Shown here in pieces: positions 24,310 through 33,402 of a stretch of DNA of 64,000 nt. Source of the stretch: JAVVHE01 sp038238915. Its GTDB lineage: Bacteria; Pseudomonadota; Alphaproteobacteria; Sphingomonadales; Sphingomonadaceae. How positions within the stretch are numbered: the first letter of the stretch is position 1; each line of letters opens with the position of its first letter. Made by a program: the position numbers and the translations under genes. The notes below the pieces were generated by a model. That model saw only the letters and a program-made list of their open reading frames with translations, had not been told where the DNA came from and did no database searches. The stretch lies in NCBI GenBank assembly GCA_038238915.1, contig JBBSFH010000002.1, positions 62,001-126,000 on the forward strand. Reading direction: 5' to 3'.

Positions 24310-25722
24310 ATGGGGTGGATCGGCCAATCGTCGATGATTTGGGGCTTCGCGCTCGCGCTGGGCGCGCTGCGCGAGGCGATGATGCTCGCCGCGTTTGGCC
24401 TCGCGCTTTCGGGGATCGACGATCTGTTCGTCGATGCGGTCTATTTCGCGCGCCGCCTGGTGCGCATGATCGCGGTGCGTCCGAGCCATCCGCGCATGAC
24501 CGCCGAAGCGATGGGTTCGCCCGATCCGGGCTGGTTCGCGGTGCTGGTCCCCGCGTGGGACGAGGCCGCCGTGATCGGCACGATGTTGCGCGGATTGATC
24601 TCGGCTTATGCATACCCGCGCTACCGGGTGTTCGTGGGATGCTATCCCAACGATGCGGCGACGCTCGACGAGGTGGCGGCGGTGGCGGACGAGCGGATCG
24701 AGCGGGTGATAACCGCCCGCGCCGGGCCGACCATCAAAGCGGATTGCCTCAATCATCTGTGGCGGGCCGCGCTGGCGCACGAGGCGCGCGCAGGCACGCG
24801 CTTCAAGGCCATCGTGCTGCACGATGCCGAGGACGTGGTGCACGCGCACGAGCTGCGCGTATTCGATCATTTGATCGGCCGTTTCGCGCTGGTGCAGCTT
24901 CCGGTGATGCCGATCCCGGACGCGGGTTCGCGCTGGATAGCGGGCCATTATCTCGATGAGTTCGCCGAAAGCCATGGCAAGGACGTGAGCGTGCGCGAGG
25001 CGCTGGGCGCGGCGGTGCCATCGGCGGGGGTGGCGTGCGCGATCGCGCGCGGTTCGATCGCCGGGCTGAGCGGTGCCGTGCATGGACAGCCGTTCGATGC
25101 GTCCTGCTTCACCGAGGATTACGAGCTGGGGATGCACATCAAGCGCGCGGGCGGCGCGGGGGCGCTGGTGCGCGTGCGCGATGCGGCGGGCGCGCTCGTG
25201 GCGACGCGCGAACACTTTCCCGCGACGATCGCTGCTGCCGTTCGTCAGAAATCGCGGTGGATGCTGGGCATCGCGCTCGATGGCTGGGACCGGCTGGGCT
25301 GGGCGGGCGGCGGGGCAGACCAATATATGCTGTGGCGCGATCGCAAGCCGCTGTTCACCGCGCCGTTGCTGCTGCTGGCGTATCTGACAATGCTCGGAAC
25401 GCTCGCGGCGCGGTTGCTGCTGTGGGCCTGGCCCGAGACGCACGCGCTGGGCCCGATCGCGCCCGCCAGCGGGATGCTGGCCGCGCTGCTGATGCTGAAC
25501 ACGGCACTGCTGGCATGGCGCCTGTTGCTGCGCGCGGTGTTCACCGCACACGCGCACGGCTGGCGGGAGGGCGCGCGCGCGGTGCCGCGCGTGCTCGTGG
25601 CAAACCTGATCAACACGCTCGCCATCGCGCGCGCGCTCCGGCGCTATCTGGACATCGCGCGCGGCCGCGAGGTGGCGGCGTGGGAGAAGACCGCTCACCG
25701 CATCCCCGAACCGATCGGCTGA
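24310..25722 (+). CDS. NfrB-like membrane glycosyltransferase (family 2)
   Basis: 470 residues from ATG 24310; TTG 24304 is an alternative. An N-terminal hydrophobic segment (about 8-33), then a GT2 domain: FAVLVPAWDEAAVIGTML near residue 75, DxD-like LHDAEDVVHAHEL near 175, acceptor/base motif FTEDYELGMHIKRAGG near 270, and RQKSRWMLG in place of QxxRW. Three to four C-terminal membrane helices follow. It resembles the catalytic part of E. coli NfrB, which makes a surface polysaccharide, but lacks NfrB's long C-terminal c-di-GMP-binding region. The nfrA-like gene follows after 4 bases. Confidence 0.85.
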   Translation: MGWIGQSSMIWGFALALGALREAMMLAAFGLALSGIDDLFVDAVYFARRLVRMIAVRPSHPRMTAEAMGSPDPGWFAVLVPAWDEAAVIGTMLRGLISAYAYPRYRVFVGCYPNDAATLDEVAAVADERIERVITARAGPTIKADCLNHLWRAALAHEARAGTRFKAIVLHDAEDVVHAHELRVFDHLIGRFALVQLPVMPIPDAGSRWIAGHYLDEFAESHGKDVSVREALGAAVPSAGVACAIARGSIAGLSGAVHGQPFDASCFTEDYELGMHIKRAGGAGALVRVRDAAGALVATREHFPATIAAAVRQKSRWMLGIALDGWDRLGWAGGGADQYMLWRDRKPLFTAPLLLLAYLTMLGTLAARLLLWAWPETHALGPIAPASGMLAALLMLNTALLAWRLLLRAVFTAHAHGWREGARAVPRVLVANLINTLAIARALRRYLDIARGREVAAWEKTAHRIPEPIG

Positions 25723-25726
25723 TTGT

Positions 25727-26983
25727 ATGCGCCCGTTCCGCGCAGTCGCGCTGGTGGCGATCGGGATCGCGTTCTGGGGCGGCATGCGCGCGGCCGCAGT
25801 GCGCGACGAGGTTGCACACCGGTTTGCGCCCCTGCTGAGCGAGCCACACGCGGTTGCCGATGTGGCGACCCAAGGCGGGACTGCAGCACAGGCGCAGCCC
25901 GATCCCGGCAAGCCTACGCCGTTGACGGCGCCGCACGCGCCCGAGGTGATGGTTTACAGCTATCCCGGTGTCGGCGCGGATCCCAATGGCTCGGAGCGGC
26001 ATCTGCTCTACCGGCTGCGTGCAGCACCTGTGGAGCGCGGCGAGGGGGGACGGTCGCCTGCTGACAATCTTCCGGCAAGCGCGATCGAGGCACGGGCGCG
26101 GAGCGTGCCCGCCACGCATGTGGTTGCAATCGATATGCCGCGCGAAGTCCCGCCCGATATGAGCGAGGCGGCGTATCAGGCCGCGACGCGGGCCTACGCT
26201 TTCCTGCGCGTAGGCGAGCGGCGCTCGGCAGCGAGCGCGTTCGCGGTCGCGCTCAGCCTCGATCCTGATCACCCGCGCGCCGCGTCGTGGCGCAAGGAGC
26301 AGTCCCGCCTGAGCCGCTGGTGGCGCTCGGAAGCGTATGTGTTCCAGCGCGCCGCCGATGGCACGCTGATCCGCACGCCGGGGTTGCCCGCCGCATCGAA
26401 CGTGCTCGGCGGGGGGCAGGCGTCCTCGCTGCTCGCGATCACGCCTAACCCGCTCGGCCGCGTGCCTGTTGAACTTCAGGCGCGCTATGCGGTGCCGCAG
26501 AACGGCTTCACGCGCGCCGATCCGGGCCGCGCACAGGCGGCGATCGGGATTGCGGTCAAACCACTGCGCCATGTGCCGATCACGCTGGTGGCCGAGCGGC
26601 TGTTCAGGCTCGGCAGTCTTGCGCGCAACGACTGGCAGGTGCGTGGCTATGGCGGCACGACCCGGCGCGTGCGCGGGATCGATCTGAGCCTTTTTGCCGA
26701 GGCAGGCGTGGTTGGCCGACGCCCCGATGCGTTCGCGGGTGCACAACTGCTTGCCGAGAAGCCGGTGCGGCTGCCTGGTCAGCTCGATCTGGGGATCGGG
26801 ATTGGCGCGTGGGGCGCGGTGCAGCGCACCGATCGTACCGTCGATCGGCTCGATGTCGGGCCGACGCTCAGGCTCAGCCATCCCAAGGCACCGATCACGC
26901 TGCGGATGGACTACCGCGCGCGCCTGATCGGCGATGCGCGTCCGGGAAGCGGCGTCGCGCTGACCGTATCGAGCCGCTACTGA
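25727..26983 (+). CDS. NfrA C-terminal domain protein, outer-membrane partner
   Basis: 418 residues. A hydrophobic N-terminus (residues 5-22) suggests export. A TPR-like pair sits near residues 145-185 (YQAATRAYAFLRVGERRSAA, then FAVALSLDPDHPRAAS). The C-terminal 220 residues match the beta-strand-rich NfrA C-terminal domain: RAQAAIGIAVKPLRHVPITLVAERLFRLGSLARNDW, then alternating strands ending VALTVSSRY, an aromatic outer-membrane terminus. E. coli NfrA is the outer-membrane exporter of NfrB's polymer and the phage N4 receptor; it is far larger. Confidence 0.82.
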   Translation: MRPFRAVALVAIGIAFWGGMRAAAVRDEVAHRFAPLLSEPHAVADVATQGGTAAQAQPDPGKPTPLTAPHAPEVMVYSYPGVGADPNGSERHLLYRLRAAPVERGEGGRSPADNLPASAIEARARSVPATHVVAIDMPREVPPDMSEAAYQAATRAYAFLRVGERRSAASAFAVALSLDPDHPRAASWRKEQSRLSRWWRSEAYVFQRAADGTLIRTPGLPAASNVLGGGQASSLLAITPNPLGRVPVELQARYAVPQNGFTRADPGRAQAAIGIAVKPLRHVPITLVAERLFRLGSLARNDWQVRGYGGTTRRVRGIDLSLFAEAGVVGRRPDAFAGAQLLAEKPVRLPGQLDLGIGIGAWGAVQRTDRTVDRLDVGPTLRLSHPKAPITLRMDYRARLIGDARPGSGVALTVSSRY

Positions 26984-27113
26984 GCAACTCAGCCCAGAGG
27001 CACCACGAGCATCGCCGACATGCCCCGTCCCCCTGCCTCGCGCGGCCTGCCTTTTTTACTGTGCAGACGCCCGGGCTTGCGCTTGTGGCTCGGGTTGCTG
27101 GTAGAGTGAACCC

Positions 27114-28007
27114 GTGGACGATAGCCAATTGCCGCTCGTCGCCGGGGTGGAACTCGGCGGGACGAAATCGATCGCGGTGCTCGCGCGCGGGACACAGATC
27201 GTAGCGGAAGTGCGCGTGCCGACGCATGCGCCAGCACAGACGCTGGACGCTCTCGCCAAGGCGGTCGAGGAATGGGACGAGATCGCGGCGATAGGCATCG
27301 GCTCATTTGGGCCGATTGCGGTCGACAAGCGCGCGCAGGATCACGGCCGGATGCAGGCGACACCCAAGCCCGGATGGGCGGGGGCGGACATTATCGGCCC
27401 GTTTCGCGCGCGCGGTGTGCCTATCGCGCTCGACACCGATGTCGGCGCGGCGGCGCTCGCGGAGGGGCGCTGGGGCGCGGCGCGGGGCTGCGACACGCAC
27501 GCCTATGTAACGATCGGCACCGGCATCGGCATCGGCCTCGTGGCGAACGGCGCGACGGTGCACGGCTTTCTGCATCCCGAGTTCGGCCATCTGCGCGTCC
27601 GGCGCGTCCCCGGCGACGCGTTCGCGGGGACATGCGCGTGGCACGGAGACTGCCTTGAAGGGCTCGCGAGCGGCCCCGCCATCGCCGCGCGTGCGGGTCG
27701 ATCGGCGGCCGATCTCCCCGCCGACGATCCGGTCTGGGAGCTGGTCGCCGCCGATCTGGCCGAAATGGTGGCGGCGCTGCTGCTTGCCGTTGCGCCGCAG
27801 CGGATCGTTTTCGGCGGCGGGGTGGGGCTCGGCCAGGCCGCGCACCTGTTGCCGCGCATTCGCGCCATGACCACGTTGCGGCTGAACGGCTATCTGCCGA
27901 TCGAGCGGGCGGGCGGGATCGATGCGTTGATCGTGCCCGCCGCCCTCGGCGAACAGGCAGGGCCGCTGGGAACGATTGCTCTCGCTCTCGTCGCGCTCGG
28001 CCGCTAG
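27114..28007 (+). CDS. ROK-family fructokinase
   Basis: 297 residues from GTG 27114. The phosphate-binding loop is VELGGTKSIAVL, with SFGPI, catalytic Asp in IALDTDVGAAALAEGRWGAA, YVTIGTGIGIGLVANG, and the zinc site HPEFGHLRV...C.WHGDCLEGLASGPAI (His plus Cys residues). These fit bacterial fructokinases that phosphorylate fructose with ATP. Its 3' end overlaps the convergent SOUL gene by 4 bases. No sugar transporter is adjacent. Confidence 0.92.
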   Translation: MDDSQLPLVAGVELGGTKSIAVLARGTQIVAEVRVPTHAPAQTLDALAKAVEEWDEIAAIGIGSFGPIAVDKRAQDHGRMQATPKPGWAGADIIGPFRARGVPIALDTDVGAAALAEGRWGAARGCDTHAYVTIGTGIGIGLVANGATVHGFLHPEFGHLRVRRVPGDAFAGTCAWHGDCLEGLASGPAIAARAGRSAADLPADDPVWELVAADLAEMVAALLLAVAPQRIVFGGGVGLGQAAHLLPRIRAMTTLRLNGYLPIERAGGIDALIVPAALGEQAGPLGTIALALVALGR

Positions 28008-28630
28008 CGTCCGTCGGCGCGGCGGACGCGCACCGCGACCTCGTTGCGCCGGAGTGGCAGGGGCACCCACGGCGCATCGTAGAGATAGAAGACGGGATCA
28101 CCGTCTGCGACCCACGCGCTGCCGTTCAGACCATCGAGCAGCTCGGCGCGCCGCCGCGCCGCCGCCTCACCCGATCCCGAGCCTGGGAAGCGCTTCACCG
28201 CGAGCGTCTCGGCGGGCACGTCGACGACGTGGATCGAGGTGTCGAGCGGCACCGGGAGCGTCGCACGCGTGAACCGAGAGGGCGCGAAAAAGCGCATCGC
28301 CTGGCTCGCACCGATACCGATCGGTCCGACTTCGACGGGTACGGTCATCGCGATCTTGGTTGCAGAACCATCGACAGTTCGATTGTCGCCGAAAATATAG
28401 GCCGCGAGCCGCCGGAACGCTGCGTCCATCACCCCGCCCATCGCAGTTTCGAACGCAAGGCGCTCGCCATAGCGACGCACGACGATGTCGCCATCGAGCC
28501 GATCGACCACTTCATAGGGGGGCTGCTCCGCAGTCTGGCGCGCGCGGCCGGGTGCCAGCAGTGCGGCACCGAGCACACCCGCAAGACCGAGACCCACCAG
28601 AATTGTCCTGCTGCCACGTGCCAAAATCAT
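28004..28630 (-). CDS. SOUL-family haem-binding-like protein
   Basis: 208 residues from ATG 28630. An N-terminal hydrophobic segment (residues 8-25) suggests a membrane-anchored or exported protein. The SOUL fold is seen in PPYEVVDRLDGDIVVRRYGERLAFET, AFRRLAAYIFGDNR, KIAMTVPV and MRFFAPSRFTRATLPVPLD. The family binds haem or tetrapyrroles in some members; bacterial roles are unclear. It is divergent from the Crp/Fnr gene. Confidence 0.88.
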   Translation of the reverse strand: MILARGSRTILVGLGLAGVLGAALLAPGRARQTAEQPPYEVVDRLDGDIVVRRYGERLAFETAMGGVMDAAFRRLAAYIFGDNRTVDGSATKIAMTVPVEVGPIGIGASQAMRFFAPSRFTRATLPVPLDTSIHVVDVPAETLAVKRFPGSGSGEAAARRRAELLDGLNGSAWVADGDPVFYLYDAPWVPLPLRRNEVAVRVRRADGR

Positions 28631-28814
28631 GATCCTCTGCCCACCCAACGCTGCGATGGCATACTCGTTGCCTCGGCGTCACGCGCGATCGGTCGCAGCT
28701 GGGGGGCGGTTCGTCACGACAAGCGGAGGATTTGGCGCGGTGAAAGCATTAAAACTCGGTCTGTAATGATCTATGTGATTATGCTATTGTGACGACGAAC
28801 GCTAACGGCAGGCG

Positions 28815-29552
28815 ATGAAACCAACCTCTTCAGATACTTACCCGATGCACCGCCCTGAACTGCGCGCGATCCTCGAGCGCGGCGACCGTGCAATTACTGC
28901 CTTGGCCAATGCCGAGCCCACCCGATTCCATACGCGCGATGAAGTCGCGGCGCAGGGCGATGGCCTCGCGCATGTGTACCGCCTGACCGAAGGATGGTGC
29001 GCGCGCGTGCGGACCCTGCCCGATGCGCGCGTGCAGATCATCGCGCTCTACATCCCCGGTGATCTGATGGCATTGAAGGCGATGTTCGTCGCCGAACAGG
29101 CGGATGCGATCCATGCGCTTTCGCCGGTGACCGCGGTGGCGATCGATCAGGCGCGGCTGCGCGCGGCGATGATCGAGGACCCCGATATTGCGGTCCGGAT
29201 CAGCTTCCAGCTCGTCGATGAGGAGCGGCGGTTGCACAACCGCGTCGTGCGCCTCGGGCAGGGTGACGCGGCGGAGCGGGTGGCGGCGATGCTGCTCACG
29301 GTGCGCGCGCGGCTAGTGCGCGCCGGGCTTATCGATCCCAAGGCGCGGCATTACCGGCTGCCGATGACGCAGGTCCAGATTTCGGAGTTCCTGGGCCTCA
29401 CGCCCGTGCACGTGAACCGCATCTTTCGCCGACTGCGCGAGGAGAAGCTCGCCACTATCGGTTCGAGCGAAGTGCGCTTCCTCGATTTCGACGGGCTGGC
29501 TCGTCTTGCCGCGCCCGTTCTCGATGCCTTCGAGCGCGGCGCGGCGCATTAG
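28815..29552 (+). CDS. Crp/Fnr-family transcriptional regulator
   Basis: 245 residues. A cyclic-nucleotide-fold domain (residues 30-140) leads into a long dimer helix (EERRLHNRVVRLGQGDAAERVAAML) and a winged HTH: MTQVQISEFLGLTPVHVNRIFRRLREEKL. The FNR-type N-terminal Cys cluster is absent, so it is not an Fe-S oxygen sensor of that kind. Targets are unknown. A less GC-rich promoter region (28740-28800) precedes it. cobT follows after 42 bases. Confidence 0.9.
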   Translation: MKPTSSDTYPMHRPELRAILERGDRAITALANAEPTRFHTRDEVAAQGDGLAHVYRLTEGWCARVRTLPDARVQIIALYIPGDLMALKAMFVAEQADAIHALSPVTAVAIDQARLRAAMIEDPDIAVRISFQLVDEERRLHNRVVRLGQGDAAERVAAMLLTVRARLVRAGLIDPKARHYRLPMTQVQISEFLGLTPVHVNRIFRRLREEKLATIGSSEVRFLDFDGLARLAAPVLDAFERGAAH

Positions 29553-29594
29553 GCGCGTTGACACCCGCCGCGCGCGCCAGCAACTCAGCGTGCG

Positions 29595-31451
29595 ATGGCC
29601 GAAGACAATCCCGTCGAGCAACTGCGCCTCGCAATGGGCGCAGCCTTGCGAGCGCTCGGACACGCGCCCGAACTGGATCTCGCCTACACTGCGGACAAGC
29701 CCGGCGGGATAGGCAAGCAGGCGCGCGTTCCCGCGCCCGGACGCGGGTTGCCCGCGGGCCAGGTCGCCGAGGCGCGGGGATGGGCTGACGCGTTCGCGCT
29801 CCGTGCCCGGCATCACGACGCGGCCGCGCACGGCAGCGCGCAGCCGCCCCACGGCCCAGCCCGCGATGTTTTCGACGCGATCGAACAGGCGCGCATCGAA
29901 GCGGTGGGCGAGCGCGCGATGGCGGGGGTGGGCACGAACCTCGCCGCGATGACCGAGGCGCGGATCAAGGCCGATCCGATCGCGCGCGCCCGCACCCGCG
30001 AAGAGGTGCCGCTCGGCCAGGCATTGGGCCTGATTGCGCGCGAACGGCTGACGGGGCGCCGCGCGCCTGCGGCTGCCGAAGCGGGACTGGCGATGGTGCG
30101 CGAGTGGATCGAGGCGAAGGCGGGCGCGCGGCTCGACCGGCTTGCCGCGAGCCTCGACGATCAGGCGGCGTTCGGCGCGCATGCGCGGCACATCCTGGCC
30201 GACCTCGATCTCGCGGAGCGCGAAGTGGAAACGCCCGAAAGCGGTGATGAGAATACGCCCGACGACGCGACCGCGCCCGACGAACCCGATCCGGACGACG
30301 AGGCCGCCAGCCCGCCGCAGCCCGATACCGCGCTCAGCGCGCGTGCTGACGCAGAGGCGCAGGCGGGCGAGGGCGATCCGCAGAACGCCGCGGACATCGA
30401 GGCCGCGACCGACGATGAAATGGAGGGCGTCGGCGACGATGGCGCCGATCGCACTCCGCCAGCGCGTCCCGACAAGCCGCCCGCGCACCTGCCACCCGAT
30501 TTTGGCTACCGTGCCTATACTACGAAATTCGACGAGGAGATCGCGGCGGCAGACCTGTGCGACGCCGACGAGCTGGCGCGGCTGCGCGGCTATCTCGATA
30601 CGCAGCTGACCGCGCTGCAGGGCGCGGTGACGCGGCTCGCCAACCGCTTGCAGCGCCGTCTGCTCGCGCAGCAAAGCAGGGCATGGGATTTCGATCAGGA
30701 GGAGGGGCTGCTCGATCCCGGCCGCCTCGCGCGCGTGATCGCGAGCCCCGGGCAGCCGCTGAGCTACAAGGTGGAGCGCGATGCCGAGTTCCGCGACACG
30801 GTGGTGACATTGCTGATCGACAACAGCGGCTCGATGCGTGGACGGCCGATCAGCATTGCGGCGATCAGCGCGGATATCCTCGCGCGCACGCTGGAGCGCT
30901 GCGGGGTGAAGACAGAAATTCTGGGCTTCACCACGCGCGCCTGGAAGGGTGGGCGCGCGCGTGAGGAATGGCTGGCGAACGGGCGGCCGCCCAAACCGGG
31001 ACGGCTGAACGATCTGCGCCACATCGTCTACAAATCCGCCGATGCGCCGTGGCGGCGCGCGCGCAAGAACCTCGGCCTGATGATGCGCGAGGGGCTGTTG
31101 AAGGAGAATATCGACGGTGAGGCGCTGCTGTGGGCGCACAACCGGCTCATCGGGCGGCCCGAGGAACGGCGCATCCTGATGGTGATTTCGGACGGCGCGC
31201 CCGTGGACGATTCGACGCTGAGCGTGAACAACGGGGCGTACCTGGAGCGCCACCTGCGCCAGGTGATCGGCTGGGTTGAAGCGCGCTCGCCCGTCGAGCT
31301 GGTGGCGATCGGCATCGGCCATGACGTCACGCGCTATTACGCCCGCGCGGTCACGATCATGGACGCCGAACAACTGGGCGGCGCGCTGATCGAGCAACTC
31401 GCCGCATTGTTCGCCGAGGAGCGGCCGACGATGCGGCGACGGGTGGCTTAG
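29595..31451 (+). CDS. cobT: Cobaltochelatase subunit CobT
   Basis: 618 residues. The N-terminal part is helical. A very acidic low-complexity segment (about 210-295, many Asp/Glu/Pro) links to a von Willebrand A domain with the metal-binding DNSGSM at 409-414, GFTTRAWKGGRAREEW, and VISDGAPVDDSTLS. CobT, with AAA+ CobS and CobN, inserts cobalt into hydrogenobyrinic acid a,c-diamide for aerobic vitamin B12 synthesis. cobS normally lies beside it but is absent here. The 3' neighbour is on the opposite strand, 3 bases away. Confidence 0.93.
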   Translation: MAEDNPVEQLRLAMGAALRALGHAPELDLAYTADKPGGIGKQARVPAPGRGLPAGQVAEARGWADAFALRARHHDAAAHGSAQPPHGPARDVFDAIEQARIEAVGERAMAGVGTNLAAMTEARIKADPIARARTREEVPLGQALGLIARERLTGRRAPAAAEAGLAMVREWIEAKAGARLDRLAASLDDQAAFGAHARHILADLDLAEREVETPESGDENTPDDATAPDEPDPDDEAASPPQPDTALSARADAEAQAGEGDPQNAADIEAATDDEMEGVGDDGADRTPPARPDKPPAHLPPDFGYRAYTTKFDEEIAAADLCDADELARLRGYLDTQLTALQGAVTRLANRLQRRLLAQQSRAWDFDQEEGLLDPGRLARVIASPGQPLSYKVERDAEFRDTVVTLLIDNSGSMRGRPISIAAISADILARTLERCGVKTEILGFTTRAWKGGRAREEWLANGRPPKPGRLNDLRHIVYKSADAPWRRARKNLGLMMREGLLKENIDGEALLWAHNRLIGRPEERRILMVISDGAPVDDSTLSVNNGAYLERHLRQVIGWVEARSPVELVAIGIGHDVTRYYARAVTIMDAEQLGGALIEQLAALFAEERPTMRRRVA

Positions 31452-31454
31452 CGC

Positions 31455-32141
31455 TCACCCCCGTCCGTAACAGGCCTTCACGCTCTCCGGTGCCGGTCGC
31501 TTCACCGCGGTGAACAGCGCCAGATAGCCGCCTGCATCGCCCAGATCGCGAAACGAGATCTGGCGGAAGCCGACTGCGGCAAGCTCGCAGCGCAGCAGCT
31601 TGGGCGGTGTACCGTGCGCTCCAGTCGCACGGTACGCATCGACCACCGCGACCAGGCCGCCCGGCTTCATCGCATCATGGACGCGCCACATCAGCGCGTA
31701 AGGTTGGGCGATTTCATGATACATGTGGATCATGAACGCACGGTCGAGACTGGCCGATTCGAGCTGCGGATCGTCGGGCGTGCCGAGCACAACGCGCACG
31801 TTGGGCAGTCCTGCCTCGCCAACGCGTCCCTTGAGCCGGGCGACTACGCCCGGCACGATATCCTCGGCAATCACCTCGCCGCGCGCGCCGACGGCATTGG
31901 CGAGTTTGAGCGTGTAATAGCCCTCGCCCGCGCCGACATCCGCCACGCGCATCGCGTGACGCACGCCCGCATAGCGGATGACCGCGTCCGCTTCGCCGGC
32001 ATGTTCGCGGCTGATTTCATCGGACCACCTCGCCGAGACGATCGGCGAGACCGGCCGTCCGGGGGCTGGCAACGATGGGGCCGGAGCGGCGGCGATCAAA
32101 GCCGCAGCGGCGGCGAGCATGGGGCGCATGGACGAGACCAT
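31455..32141 (-). CDS. Exported class I SAM-dependent methyltransferase
   Basis: 228 residues from ATG 32141; GTG 32156 and ATG 32129 are alternatives. A signal-peptide-like N-terminus (MRPMLAAAAALIAAAPAPS) precedes a Rossmann methyltransferase domain: MRVADVGAGEGYYTLKLA (motif I), VIAEDIVPGV, and AFMIHMYHEIAQPYALM with LKPGG-like MKPGGLVAVVD. A signal peptide on a SAM enzyme is odd, because SAM is cytoplasmic. It resembles the product of 44923-45660 in layout. Substrate unknown. Confidence 0.83.
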   Translation of the reverse strand: MVSSMRPMLAAAAALIAAAPAPSLPAPGRPVSPIVSARWSDEISREHAGEADAVIRYAGVRHAMRVADVGAGEGYYTLKLANAVGARGEVIAEDIVPGVVARLKGRVGEAGLPNVRVVLGTPDDPQLESASLDRAFMIHMYHEIAQPYALMWRVHDAMKPGGLVAVVDAYRATGAHGTPPKLLRCELAAVGFRQISFRDLGDAGGYLALFTAVKRPAPESVKACYGRG

Positions 32142-32202
32142 AGCGCGACGTTTCACCCGCGCACAGGGTTGGCGATCGCGACGTGAATGCTAGAAGGGCG
32201 AA

Positions 32203-32784
32203 ATGCGTGTGCCCCTGATTGCGTTCATCATCTACGGTCTGACCGCTCCCGCGTTCGCGCAGACCGGCACCGCCTACGTGCCCAAGGCGGTCCCGCTGGA
32301 CGGTACGACCGCGAACGAGGCCTCAGCCAATACCGTGTGGAGCCTGCGTGCCGCGCTCAATGTGGCCGCGCTGCAGTGCCAGTTCTCCCCGTTCCTTCGC
32401 ACGGTCGCGCGTTACAATGCGCTGCTCGGCCAGCATTCGGGCGAGTTTGCGCGCGCGCAGACGACGCTTGCGGCCTATTTCAAGCGCACGGGCGGCAAGG
32501 CGGCGGCGAGCGCGTTCGATCGCTACAATACGCGCCTCTACCAGAGTTACACCACGCTCGACGCGCAGCTCGGCTTTTGCAGCGCGGCGAGCGACGCGGG
32601 GCGTGACGTGCTTGTGCAGCCGATCGGCAAGCTCGGTGAAATCGCGCCAAACGAAGTCGCCGCGGTCCGCTCCGCGCTGACCCCGGTTGGCGAGCATTGG
32701 ACGCCGCTTGCGTACATGGCGTTGCCGGACTTGTCGGCCGATCTGATCTGCGCCCCGAACGACCGGCGACGTGACCGCTGCTGA
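32203..32784 (+). CDS. Exported hypothetical protein
   Basis: 193 residues with signal peptide MRVPLIAFIIYGLTAPAFAQ. The mature protein is mainly helical (NTVWSLRAALNVAALQCQFS, HSGEFARAQTTLAAYFKRTG) with Cys at four sites (LQCQF, GFCSA, LICAP, RDRC), allowing two disulfides. It ends PNDRRRDRC. I recall similar proteins in sphingomonads but no function. It is divergent from the exported methyltransferase. Confidence 0.78.
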   Translation: MRVPLIAFIIYGLTAPAFAQTGTAYVPKAVPLDGTTANEASANTVWSLRAALNVAALQCQFSPFLRTVARYNALLGQHSGEFARAQTTLAAYFKRTGGKAAASAFDRYNTRLYQSYTTLDAQLGFCSAASDAGRDVLVQPIGKLGEIAPNEVAAVRSALTPVGEHWTPLAYMALPDLSADLICAPNDRRRDRC

Positions 32785-32799
32785 GCGGGCATTTGCCGA

Positions 32800-33358
32800 T
32801 CAATCGTCCGCGAACATTTCCTCCGCGGTGATTTCGAAGCTGGGGTCCAGCACCGAAAGCGTCGCACCGGCAAGGTGGATGCCAACTTCCAGCCTTCCTC
32901 GGTGCGCTCGTATGTCTCGAACGTGCGGCGTTCCGGATCGATAAGGATCATCAGCCGAACCGCATCGACATTCTTGCATGAGGCCACCTTCTGTTCGCGA
33001 TCGTAGCGCGCAGTTGAAGGCGAGAGAACTTCGAAGACGACGGAGGGTGGAAAAAGGATTTGGTCTGCAGCAGATCGCGATCCCGGTCGCGCGGGCTGCA
33101 GTAAATCGCGAGATCGGGATAGCGCACCTCATGGTCGCTGATCTGGAAGCCCATGTCCGAATTGAACGGGCGGCAGCCCGTGCCGCGAAGCTGGCGGCGG
33201 AGCGCATTGTACACGTTCCCCGCCACATTGGCGTGCGTCGCCGACCCGCCCGACATCAGACGCGGCTGCCCGCCGACAAGCTCCCACTTGCCCGGCACGC
33301 CTTCGAATTCGGCGAGGAACTCGTCGGCGGTGAAGCTGCGCGGTTTGGTAGCGAGCAT
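32800..33358 (-). pseudogene. Uma2 family (DUF820) protein, frameshifted
   Basis: ATG 33358 opens a Uma2-like sequence: FTADEFLAEFEGVPGKWELVGGQPRLM, SDMGFQISDHEVRYPDLAIYC, then KSFFHPP. One base is missing near 33041. The next frame continues VVFEVLSPSTARYDREQKVA, NVDAVRLMILIDPERRTFET. A second shift between about 32865 and 32900 leads to GATLSVLDPSFEITAEEMFA and the stop at 32800. At least two frame breaks make this a probable pseudogene. Uma2 proteins have a PD-(D/E)XK-like nuclease fold with no settled role. Confidence 0.82.
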
Positions 33359-33402
33359 CGGTGCAGCATACTCTGGAAACACGCGGCGGGCGAGATGGCG
33401 CA

